Source of the DNA: Nakazawaea peltata
Lineage: Eukaryota > Ascomycota > Pichiomycetes > Alaninales > Pachysolenaceae
DNA length: 64,000 nucleotides
Direction of reading: 5' to 3'
Assembly: GCA_001599355.1 (NCBI GenBank)
Contig: BCGQ01000002.1
Span: 1,191,554-1,255,553 of the forward strand
In this document: piece after piece, positions 40,247 through 48,676 of the stretch
Layout of the letters: each line of letters begins with the position of its first letter
Numbering within the stretch: the first letter of the stretch is position 1
Position numbers and translations under genes: made by a program
Notes under the pieces: model-generated
What the model saw: only the letters and a program-made list of their open reading frames with translations
Database searches by the model: none
Told to the model about the DNA's origin: nothing

Positions 40247-41317
40247 ATGGATATCCCTGTTTCAGTACAGTATTCTGAGGCCATAAAGACATTGGATAAC
40301 TTGGAATCAAGCCCCCTCCGTAAAGACAGTGATGAGTTCAAGCAACAAGCTGTTCTGTTGGAGGCGAAATTGACCACTTTGAAGAAAAGAGTCCAGCAAT
40401 TGGCATTGTTCAGCAGTAATGAGGACATTGAGGAGTTACAGACAAGTCATTTACGTTACTTGAACGTGGATTTTTACTTAGCAAGGTTCTATGAGCATGG
40501 TGGAGTCGGATCGGCCGGATCAACCTCGCCCTCAGACGGCATTTCCCAAAGAAAGACCAGTTTGAAGTTACTGAAGAACCTTTTGCTCCAGTTTTTACAT
40601 AATTGTGATAACTACGGAGTGTTAGACAAGAAGTATAAGACCAAACTTGATGCATTTGAGAACTCTTTCAACCCAACTTTGAGTGAAATCAGACCAGATG
40701 ACCCCACCAAAAGAAGAGATGAGAAAATCGCTAACTTCAAGTACGAGAAGGAGCTCAAAACCAAGCTTGAAATCTTGGATAAAGAAGATGTAGATAATTT
40801 GGATGATGAAGTCGTAAGGCTGGTGTATATTGATGAGTTGAAATATCATTCTGTACAACTGTTCCAAAGCCTAGAAAGTATAGTAATGGAGTTGGAATTA
40901 CTTCTGAATTTCAAGAGACCTCAAATCGAGGAAATCGGACCAAATGATCCTCGTGATAGACTCCAAAAGCCGTCTGCTCTGAATGATTATCTTTACACGG
41001 ACAAGTTAGAAACATTGACGACTCCATTGCTCTCGAAAACCGGTAAAATTCTTCGACCTTTCACCATAGTCTCTGATCGTCAGCAATTGAAGTCCAAGGT
41101 CTTCCAAAATGACTACACTCTCCCCTCTATGACAGTAGAAGAGTTCTTAGAGTACGAATTGGAGAACGGAGGTATGGTGAAGAAAGAAGAGCCTCAAGAG
41201 GAACTCGATCCCGACGATAATGATGCTATGGATAAAGAAACATACAAGCAAAGAGAATGGGACGAATTCAAAGAAGCCAATGCCAAGGGGAGCGGAAATA
41301 CAATCAACAGGGGATGA
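40247..41317 (+). CDS. TAP42: PP2A-phosphatase regulator Tap42 (alpha4/IGBP1 family)
   Basis: This is an essential effector of TORC1 that binds the catalytic subunits of PP2A-type phosphatases. It has 356 residues against 366 in S. cerevisiae. The N-terminal helical repeat domain runs to about 240 (DFYLARFYEHG, RDEKIANFKYEKELK). The conserved segment NDPRDRLQ leads on to KTGKILRPFTIVSDRQQLKS, and then PSMTVEEFLEYELENGGMV. The C-terminal tail is acidic, with KQREWDEFKEANAKGSGNT, a strong family signature. Gene and start are secure. Confidence 0.95.
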   Translation: MDIPVSVQYSEAIKTLDNLESSPLRKDSDEFKQQAVLLEAKLTTLKKRVQQLALFSSNEDIEELQTSHLRYLNVDFYLARFYEHGGVGSAGSTSPSDGISQRKTSLKLLKNLLLQFLHNCDNYGVLDKKYKTKLDAFENSFNPTLSEIRPDDPTKRRDEKIANFKYEKELKTKLEILDKEDVDNLDDEVVRLVYIDELKYHSVQLFQSLESIVMELELLLNFKRPQIEEIGPNDPRDRLQKPSALNDYLYTDKLETLTTPLLSKTGKILRPFTIVSDRQQLKSKVFQNDYTLPSMTVEEFLEYELENGGMVKKEEPQEELDPDDNDAMDKETYKQREWDEFKEANAKGSGNTINRG

Positions 41318-41372
41318 TAAATGAAAAATATTAGGATTAAATAAACTAATTAAAGTTGACTGTTATACATTA

Positions 41373-42599
41373 TCACCTGATAGAGCTCAGTCTGCTTGAG
41401 TCTGTGTTATCTTTGTAGTTATCGGACTCGTTGTCGTAGATTTCAAACTCGATATCTTCCTCACTCAAACGTCTAGAACCCAATTCAGGTGGATCTACAT
41501 CGGCAGGTTTCATATAGATGATGACAGCAGTGCTGACGACGATTATTCCGAAGCCAACACAGGTCAAGAAAGATGGGAAATGATTCCAGATCACAATTTC
41601 CCAAAAAATGGAGTATATCATACCAAAGTACAGGATGAGGACCAAGCGGCCAGCTTTCTCACGAGCCATTCCACAAGTCCAGAAGAACTGGGTAAGGAAC
41701 CCGCATACCCCGACGACGGTGAACAACAGCAGCTGCTTGAAAGTGGTGATTGGTTGGAATGGAGCCCCAAATGGCAGTACAAATAACCCAAATGTGGACA
41801 CCAAGAAGCAAAAGATACTGAAAAATTGAACCGAGACCAAAGGATCGACTCGTTTACCGATAAATCTTAATACGACATTGGTCATTCCACCGGTAAAGAC
41901 ACTGATCACCAGGATCATGATACCCAATGCTCTTTTATGAGGGTCGGTAGATTCCACCCCCGAATCATCGACAGCATTGCCCTTGTTAGGGAATAAGAAA
42001 GAAGGCTGGACTACCAATAAGACTCCGATGAGAGAAAAGCATCCCGAGATGCCCTCATAGATAGTATACTTCTCACCAAGGAAGATGAACAGCATCAACA
42101 AGGTGATCAGAGGACTTAAGAAGCCAATCATAGTATTGACAGAGATGGAGATGTACTGGAACAGGAAATATAAAGAATAAAGACCAAACATTCCACCGCA
42201 GGAACGCAAAAGCAATAACCCCCGCAAGCCCGGAGGCCCGAATGGGAAGTCCTTAGGTTTAGCATAGTAAGAGTAGGTCAAGGTTACGGCAGAACTCAAG
42301 AACATTCTAATCATAATCACTTGGAAGGGGTTCAAAGTGGTTTCGAAATCAGGATCCACTTCCAAAAGCTTACCGGCCAACTGCATGATCGAAGCAAAGA
42401 ATTGAGAAATCAAGGCAAAACATAATCCCAATTTGGGCACGATGATCCGGTCATAATTCTTCAAAAACAGTTCTTTGTACTTCCCAAAACGGTCATATAC
42501 CTCATCCACATCTTCTTCACCGATACCCATTAAATTGTTGCGCACCCCACTCATATTGAAACTAGCGTACTCATCTAACAGTTGGCTCCTTCTACTCAT
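41373..42599 (-). CDS. EamA/DMT-superfamily membrane transporter (YMR253C/YPL264C-like)
   Basis: This 408-residue multi-spanning protein has two EamA repeats of about five membrane segments each, resembling the uncharacterised S. cerevisiae proteins Ymr253c and Ypl264c and animal SLC35G. A 60-residue cytosolic N-terminus precedes PKLGLCFALISQFFASIMQL. The repeat-end motif is FLSPLITLLMLFIFLGEKYT, followed by a loop of charged residues (about 210-225). The second repeat ends before an acidic C-terminal tail of about 45 residues. The substrate is not known for the family. Confidence 0.88.
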   Translation of the reverse strand: MSRRSQLLDEYASFNMSGVRNNLMGIGEEDVDEVYDRFGKYKELFLKNYDRIIVPKLGLCFALISQFFASIMQLAGKLLEVDPDFETTLNPFQVIMIRMFLSSAVTLTYSYYAKPKDFPFGPPGLRGLLLLRSCGGMFGLYSLYFLFQYISISVNTMIGFLSPLITLLMLFIFLGEKYTIYEGISGCFSLIGVLLVVQPSFLFPNKGNAVDDSGVESTDPHKRALGIMILVISVFTGGMTNVVLRFIGKRVDPLVSVQFFSIFCFLVSTFGLFVLPFGAPFQPITTFKQLLLFTVVGVCGFLTQFFWTCGMAREKAGRLVLILYFGMIYSIFWEIVIWNHFPSFLTCVGFGIIVVSTAVIIYMKPADVDPPELGSRRLSEEDIEFEIYDNESDNYKDNTDSSRLSSIR

Positions 42600-42988
42600 C
42601 CACCTCCATAGATCCGTGGCTCTTTATATACTACCAACCATCATGCAGATGATCACTTTGCCGTTTCTGAAAAATACCGCAGATTTCAGTAGCAGATTGG
42701 GGGGGTTAGGAAAAGAAACGATTGTGTGCGGTTAAAGCTTGATTTGGAAATGAGTCAGTGAGAGGGGTAGAGAGGGGATGGGAAGGCTAGGAGGTAGCGA
42801 GGGGAGTACCGGTTGTAGTTGTGGGAGGGTAGAGTGGTTGTAGAGCAATGGAGTATCAAGATCTAATCATTGATCTCCATCCTGTTATAATTGCTTGGCT
42901 CACCCGATGCATCTCCACCCTTCAATTTCTTAGTCTCTTTATCGAACCAAAAACGTAAAAAGCCCGCAGGGAAGCTCGTAGCACACGT

Positions 42989-43020
42989 TTCCGGATATGC
43001 AGAAGGTAGGATATCCGGAA
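42989..43020. repeat. Inverted repeat TTCCGGATAT-N12-ATATCCGGAA
   Basis: Perfect 10-bp arms at 42989-42998 and 43011-43020 flank 12 bases. It lies about 390 bp upstream of the EamA transporter start and could be a dimeric regulator site or a DNA hairpin. Confidence 0.8.
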
Positions 43021-43209
43021 TGAAGGAAGAGTGAGACAGATGAGATAGAAAGGTGATTTGACAGTATTAGTCACCATTTACACTTCCATTGCTCTCTTGC
43101 CATATTCAATTCACCCTTTCGAGTATCCCCTTACCACTTTAGGCCTCTATCTTATCGGTTGAAATTTCATGATCTAGAGCTCTTTTTTCACATACTACTC
43201 AGTGTTATA

Positions 43210-43291
43210 GTCCCAGTGGCCGAGTGGTTAAGGCGACGCCCTGCTAAGGCGTTGTGCTCTGCATGCGCAGGTTCGAATCCTGTCTGTGACG
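43210..43291 (+). tRNA. tRNA-Ser (anticodon GCU)
   Basis: This is an 82-nt class II tRNA. The anticodon stem ACGCC/GGCGT has loop CTGCTAA (anticodon GCT at 43243-43245), the long variable arm (43253-43266) forms a small hairpin, and the T arm is GCAGG/CCTGT with loop TTCGAAT. Discriminator is G. The acceptor stem GTCCCAG/CTGTGAC has one C-T mismatch at pair 4:69. It reads AGC/AGU. A T8 terminator follows. Confidence 0.93.
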
Positions 43292-43300
43292 ACATACACA

Positions 43301-43308
43301 TTTTTTTT
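43301..43308 (+). terminator. Pol III terminator of tRNA-Ser
   Basis: A run of eight T starts about 10 bases past the tRNA 3' end. Confidence 0.8.
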
Positions 43309-43514
43309 GCTTCACTTTTTTTTTCCTTAACCAAAAGAGGGATAATTTGGGGGTAATTTGGGGGCAGTTGAACATAATTAAAAGAACTCAATGAGCATGA
43401 CAGAGTTGTGCTTGAACATTCACACTCTTTCTCACTACTAAGGGGCAGTTCTTGCGAAAGTCACTCCTACATTTCTTACCTACACCTAACAATATAAATA
43501 CATCATGGCATTAA

Positions 43515-46364
43515 TTATTTCTTCTTATTAAGTGCTCCTGCCGCAGCTGCTGCCGCAATAGCAGCGGATGATCCATTCGAAGTAGTACCATTCTCCAAAT
43601 TAGTGATCATAGGAACCGGGTTTGTTCCAAAAGTCTTAGCTCTTTGAACTCCCTTACCACTTCCTGGGCTTTTTGGTTGTCTAACAGTTGAAGACAATGG
43701 ACTTGATACTGAAGGAGATTGGGATCCACCAGTATGAGCTGTCTTTGGTGAAAGTAATCCTGACAGTAACAAATATGGAGAATCAAAACCTCCCATATCT
43801 TCATCATTTGTCATATTTGGAGTACTACTATCAGGTAAAGACCCTTGTTGTAATTTAGGTGTCTCATAATTGGTATCTGAACCAACTACCGCACCAACAG
43901 TCTCCATATCATTGCTAGTATCAATATCGTTGGCCTCGGCTTCGGCCTCAGATTCTTTAAGAGGCCCTTTACCTTGTAAAGCACGCTCTGAGCTCTTCAG
44001 TTGCATGGCCTGCAGCTGCTTCAACGAGATTGTAGCAGAAGTGTAGGAACTGACAACTGGCACGGTTTCATCTAAATCAATAGTGGCCTTCATTAACAGC
44101 AGCATCCATTGTCTTAACTCTTCTTTAGTCGAAACAGCGAAGAAATGGACCTTTGGCTGGGTGAATGTCAATCCCTTTCTTGAACCTGGCAGAGGAGGAA
44201 TTAATTTGAAAGAGTAACGAGCCAGGGTCGTAGATGACAGTAACATGGATTTCAAGTCATTGGAGTCGGTTGGCAAGACACGATGCAGCTGAATGTCAAT
44301 TAATCCACGTTCATGAGTATCTTTTAACGATTGGAAATATGATAAACGAGTGCCATGAAGAGTGAAGTAACGTTTCTTGAAGTTAAGACTACCCTTCTTG
44401 TACATCCAACCGTAGTGGTCTGCAGTTTTAATCAGATCATCTGGAGAAACCAGCTGTATTCCTTCTTTGAACAGTGAAGTCTTCGATTTAGATCTAGAAC
44501 CAAATGATGAAGGATTTCTTAACGATTTCATTCTAGAAGTTTCAGAAGCAGCTCTCTTTTGAGGGCTACTGATCATAGGCGAAGCTGAAGCTGATGAAGA
44601 CGGAACTTGAGCACTCACAGAACGACGTTCAATCTTAGTAGATTTATCGATCGTACCACGTAATGGACTGCTTATTTTTGATTTTGAGATTGTCGTCACT
44701 GGAGTTGAAGTCGAATTATCCAAAGTGTCGGTGTCGGGAGTTAAATCGGTCAAGTCATCATTACTAAACTCGTTATCATCGTCGAGATCCAGTTCCTTTG
44801 GAACCGATTTACGACCCATTAATGAGATTTTAGAAGGACTCGAAAGTAAATTGACCAACGAATTCCTTCTGCTGTCATTATTAGGCTTGTAAGGATCATT
44901 ACCAGCATTGATAGAACCTCCTCCCAGACTAATGAAGGAGAATACTGAGGAATGACGTTTGTGCAGGTTAGGATTCAGCTGTCTGGTGTTGGTATTGGAT
45001 ACGCTACCTGAATGTTTATGAGATCTAACAGGTGACATATTAGCCAATGGGATGGAGCTAGATCTCGAATGATAAATGGACGAAGTAGGTCTCGAAGTTG
45101 TACTGTATTGTCTTTCTTTTTCTGGTAAAGTCGATAACCTGTCACCTGCACCACCGAACTTGAATCTACTCAGCAGCTGTTGCAGTTCAATTGGAGGATC
45201 TGGGGCCTTTCTTGGTGACATGAAAGGCATTTCTTGTTTCTTCTGTATTATTGATTCAGCTGAAGAGGCCGAGTCTGATTCGACAGTGGCAGTACCGCCT
45301 GTATGAGAGTTTGCACCAGTATTGGAACTACTTGCACTAGTATTAATTCCAGTACCTGAAGTCTTTGGTTTGATTGGAGATGCTTGATACACATCTGTAT
45401 TAAGAGGTTGAGTCGATATCACCGAAGGCAGTGGCATCAATGACCCGTTTCCACTTTTGGCGTTACGAGATTCGATTTTCAAAGTCTCGATCAGCTTGAA
45501 GATCTCAAATCTGGTCCCAAAACTTGAGATATCCAACTCTTTCAAATGCGATAACTCCAATTCTAAAAGAATTGAACCTGTGATTTTATGTCTAGCAAAC
45601 TGACCGGCACTTTCCATATCGACACCAATGGACGAAAAGTAAGTGGAGACTTGTTCGGGAGTCCAAGACTCCACTTGCAGTGGAACAAGTTGAGTGTCGG
45701 AAGTGGTCAATTCTGCTAAAGCATCGTCAATATCACGCATGGTGTTTGTATGTAAGGAAGACTGTCTAGTGATGTTTTTATTGAGACTCAAAGAGTCTGT
45801 AGATGCCATGGCGGCAGTGACCGACGAACTATTGTCATGAAGAGTAGGCAAGAATTGACCAGATGGAGTGATAGGACTGTTATGTTGGGAATTTGGGCTA
45901 TTCAAGCGACGAGAACGCGACCTTAATAAGCTTGGTTTAGGGTATGGAGACGAACCAGAGTGAGAATCTCCTCCTAAAACAGGCTGTTGAATAATTCTAG
46001 TGAAAGACTTCGGGTAAAGACCAACATTACCAGTCTCAAGATTCTTACCCATATACCAACCGTCATTATATTCACTGTCATCACTAATAAGTTGGATTTT
46101 CTGGCCCAATTTCAAGTCCAATTCATCGGCCAACCTTGCGTTGAATTCCTTGATCACTTCGAACAACAAACTTATACCGCTGGCGGCACCAGTATCGTCG
46201 TCGAAACTGGCGTTTTGTTTGGTGGAAGGCGTCGTGGTGGCGGAACTATTACTTGGTTTCCTCATCACGTTGGACAGTGGTGGCGAAGAGTTATCGAACT
46301 GAGTGATGATCGAAGCTATCCTGTTCTTAGGTGTATTACCGTTGTTCGCTGTTGCGCCGAACAT
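43515..46364 (-). CDS. BOI2: Boi1/Boi2 polarity scaffold (SH3-SAM-PH)
   Basis: This scaffold of polarised growth and exocytosis at bud sites binds Bem1, Cdc42 and the exocyst. Read from the ATG at 46364 it has 949 residues; the frame runs further upstream but only from a TTG. Domains: SH3 at about 45-115 (NARLADELDLKLGQKIQLI, DGWYMGKN, GLYPKSF), SAM at about 235-305 (WTPEQVSTYFSSIGVD, GSILLELELSHLKELDI), and a long Ser-rich linker. The PH domain at about 665-785 has YGWMYKKGSLNFKKRYFTLH, then FFAVSTKEELRQWMLLLMKA. An Ala-rich, lysine-ended tail closes it. Whether it is Boi1 or Boi2 cannot be separated, as the duplication is Saccharomyces-specific. Confidence 0.9.
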   Translation of the reverse strand: MFGATANNGNTPKNRIASIITQFDNSSPPLSNVMRKPSNSSATTTPSTKQNASFDDDTGAASGISLLFEVIKEFNARLADELDLKLGQKIQLISDDSEYNDGWYMGKNLETGNVGLYPKSFTRIIQQPVLGGDSHSGSSPYPKPSLLRSRSRRLNSPNSQHNSPITPSGQFLPTLHDNSSSVTAAMASTDSLSLNKNITRQSSLHTNTMRDIDDALAELTTSDTQLVPLQVESWTPEQVSTYFSSIGVDMESAGQFARHKITGSILLELELSHLKELDISSFGTRFEIFKLIETLKIESRNAKSGNGSLMPLPSVISTQPLNTDVYQASPIKPKTSGTGINTSASSSNTGANSHTGGTATVESDSASSAESIIQKKQEMPFMSPRKAPDPPIELQQLLSRFKFGGAGDRLSTLPEKERQYSTTSRPTSSIYHSRSSSIPLANMSPVRSHKHSGSVSNTNTRQLNPNLHKRHSSVFSFISLGGGSINAGNDPYKPNNDSRRNSLVNLLSSPSKISLMGRKSVPKELDLDDDNEFSNDDLTDLTPDTDTLDNSTSTPVTTISKSKISSPLRGTIDKSTKIERRSVSAQVPSSSASASPMISSPQKRAASETSRMKSLRNPSSFGSRSKSKTSLFKEGIQLVSPDDLIKTADHYGWMYKKGSLNFKKRYFTLHGTRLSYFQSLKDTHERGLIDIQLHRVLPTDSNDLKSMLLSSTTLARYSFKLIPPLPGSRKGLTFTQPKVHFFAVSTKEELRQWMLLLMKATIDLDETVPVVSSYTSATISLKQLQAMQLKSSERALQGKGPLKESEAEAEANDIDTSNDMETVGAVVGSDTNYETPKLQQGSLPDSSTPNMTNDEDMGGFDSPYLLLSGLLSPKTAHTGGSQSPSVSSPLSSTVRQPKSPGSGKGVQRAKTFGTNPVPMITNLENGTTSNGSSAAIAAAAAAGALNKKK

Positions 46365-47432
46365 GGTGAAGTAATATGAACAAGTAATAAAACTGATAAA
46401 AGGGGAGCGGGATTCGGGGGAGGCAATCAATCGAAGCGCTGTTAGGGAAAAAAGGAGTTTTGCGTGTTTTTGGGCTCGGGTATCAAGAGCGCTTTGAAAT
46501 TAGGTGGTATGAAGCTGTTCGAGTAGCGTCTTGGGCCTTCTTAGAAACGCCTTGTATCTCGATATCTTGGTCTTAAAACAGATAAAATAAATAAACAATT
46601 TTTGCTCTGCGTTTTTTTTTTTTGAGAGAGAGAGAAAGGGAAAAATTTTGAGTGGGCAGGGGCAAGATGGGGGGCAAATGTGATTAAAGGGGTAAGTTGG
46701 GGGGGATTTGAATTGGGAAATTCGCTGGATTAGGGCAGAAAATATGACAACAGGGGCATGACAAGGGACAGGGAAGGGCTAGACCATAGTAAGGGACCTG
46801 TGTACTGTACTGTACTACAGTGCGTCACACTGCAGTTCACTTTACTGCATTACACTAGACTTCACAGCACTACTACACTGCTACAATTCACTCTACTTCA
46901 CTTCACTTCACTTGTTCCCTTCCCTTTCCCACAATTCCCTCCTTTACCGCACCATCCCACCAAGATTTTTGTAGATCCTATTTAAACTACTCTACACTAT
47001 AAGCACTCTAGGTAAGATCGCTCGATCGATCGCCTAGAATATCTGTCATTTATGGTTTTCTGCTGCTTAAAATTTTACTTCAATGCTAATTTTATAGGCG
47101 TACACAATCGAACTCAAATTAACCCTATGTCGAGGCAAACTGGCCCATCTTCTCTCATCTATATGTGCAATTACTACATTCAAGCAGTCTCGACACATCT
47201 TTTTCAGTGATTGTGGCTCTTAAGAGGGTAAATTTCCCAGTTTGTGGCCCATTTCGTATAAAGATGTCTTACGTTTGAGTTATTTTCTGTGCGAGTCAGT
47301 TCACTGCTCTGCTTCTTACTCAATGGAGTAGACGAATATACCTCCATTTAATCGTTTAATCGCGCTTCCCCTCCATCTGAGACATCTCTCGTTTAGAGGC
47401 ATTTGTCTAGGCAGGAAAAAAAAAAAGAAAGT
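46365..47432. other. BOI promoter region and low-complexity CACT/TACT stretch
   Basis: This is 1.07 kb. A 13-base T run and GA repeat lie at about 46611-46635, then simple CACT/TACT and ACTTC repeats at about 46800-46915. The right part is unique AT-rich sequence without a recognisable gene. Confidence 0.5.
47415..47425 (-). terminator. Pol III terminator of tRNA-Cys
   Basis: An A run on the plus strand gives about 11 T on the minus strand just past the tRNA 3' end. Confidence 0.75.
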
Positions 47433-47504
47433 AGCTCACACTCAGGATTGAACTAAGGACCAACAGATTTGCAATCTGCTGCGCTACCACTGCGCCATAT
47501 GAGC
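47433..47504 (-). tRNA. tRNA-Cys (anticodon GCA)
   Basis: On the minus strand the cloverleaf has acceptor GCTCATA/TGTGAGC, a D arm closely like yeast tRNA-Cys, anticodon stem GCAGA/TCTGT with loop TTGCAAA (anticodon complement at 47470-47472), T loop TTCAATC and discriminator T. It is 72 nt without intron. A run of 11 T follows on that strand. Confidence 0.95.
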
Positions 47505-48676
47505 CAATTTCTTACTCTCAATTTCTTAAGATCGGTTTATAAGAAGGTTGGAATGAGCTATAAAATTTTCTGTTTTTGGATTGATATTGCAGAGGGGTGG
47601 CAGTTGGGGTAATAGGAGCGGTGAATAGGGATAGAGAGGAAGTAGAGAGGGCAAAGAGAAAAGAATCCCAAATGATATGTAGATCGGAGGCTGAGTACCA
47701 AAACCCCTCTCTTATAATCTAGAATCTCATCGGATGACTAAGATAAATCGCTCAAAGATAATCTTCCCGTTTCATCACATGTCTAAAAATAAATAAATAA
47801 ATAACAATTTAACAGACAAGATTAGATAAATTACGAATAGGATTATGCATCTTGGCGACGCATCTTAGCCGTCCCGGTCCACCTTAGTTGCCCTATCAAG
47901 CTCCATATGGACCCGATAGTCGCCATCCTGTGCCACACACATCTTACTAAGCCTTACTAACTTTAACTACAGACCCCCCACCGGGACCTGACGCATCAGT
48001 ATTGTTCTGACTAATAATATTTAAAAAATACATATTGTTAGGGATGAGCAAGTAAAAAAAACAAGCAGCTTGACTAAGAAAAAGGCTCTAATTCTTGATA
48101 AACACAGCCGCAAGGAGCTGTCGCCCTGTCGCTAGATAGCTCCTCCACCGGATGAACCTACAAATCGAGGAAAATATCTCATCTCGGCCGAACCGTCCTC
48201 TCTATCATGTATCGCTCTCGTTCCCAATCGGGACATTCATAGGCATCTCCCTCACTTTGTCGTATTCGTTTCCCTGCCTATTGTCCAGGGTGCATAACTT
48301 TTCCCAGCGTTTCTTTTCTGTCACCTGCAGCTGCTAGCGAGGACTTTGACCAGCCATACAAACGCCGAGCTGGTACTCGTGGTTCCCAAGCAGGGACAAG
48401 CTTGAGGGGGGCGCGAATATCCTGGTGCGGCGGTGCTCATATTATTAATCTTACAGTAAGAGAAAACGAAAGAGAATCTTTGCCTTGAGATTCCGTAGAA
48501 TTGGATCTGCCATAGTCAATGCACAGCAATGCAATTATTGTTTAATTTCGGCAACTCTCTCCTCCTCAATATGTACGCTGAGTTGTTTATGATATATAGA
48601 TAGAGCGATTTCCTTATATATTAAAGTTTTGTAGGCAATTGGAATTGCTAATCGTGATTGAGACTAAAGTTGTACT
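47505..48676. other. SNQ2 promoter/leader region
   Basis: This 1.17-kb region has five Yap1-type sites between 47735 and 48077, a possible leader-intron acceptor at about 47971, an inverted pair GTCCCGGT and ACCGGGAC (about 47872 and 47983), and a TATATATTAA stretch at about 48615. No exact pleiotropic drug response element was found. Confidence 0.6.
47735..48077. promoter_or_regulatory. Cluster of five Yap1-type response elements
   Basis: TGACTAA stands at 47735, 48008 and 48071, and TTACTAA at 47944 and 47954. Both are known Yap1 (bZIP) response elements. The downstream gene is a Snq2-type drug pump, a Yap1 target in S. cerevisiae, so the cluster is likely functional. Confidence 0.7.

Larger units (their letters stand above)
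42600..43514. other. Intergenic region with tRNA-Ser and a 10-bp inverted repeat
   Basis: This 915-bp region lies between EamA (5' side) and BOI (3' side). It holds the tRNA-Ser gene, the TTCCGGATAT inverted repeat, and two tandem TAATTTGGGGG units at about 43343-43367. Confidence 0.7.

Noticed and set aside
43159-43356. 65-codon frame across the tRNA-Ser gene
   Set aside because: It is the tRNA read as protein, a well-known artefact.
48152-48337. 61-codon frame in the SNQ2 leader region
   Set aside because: No homology; chance frame.
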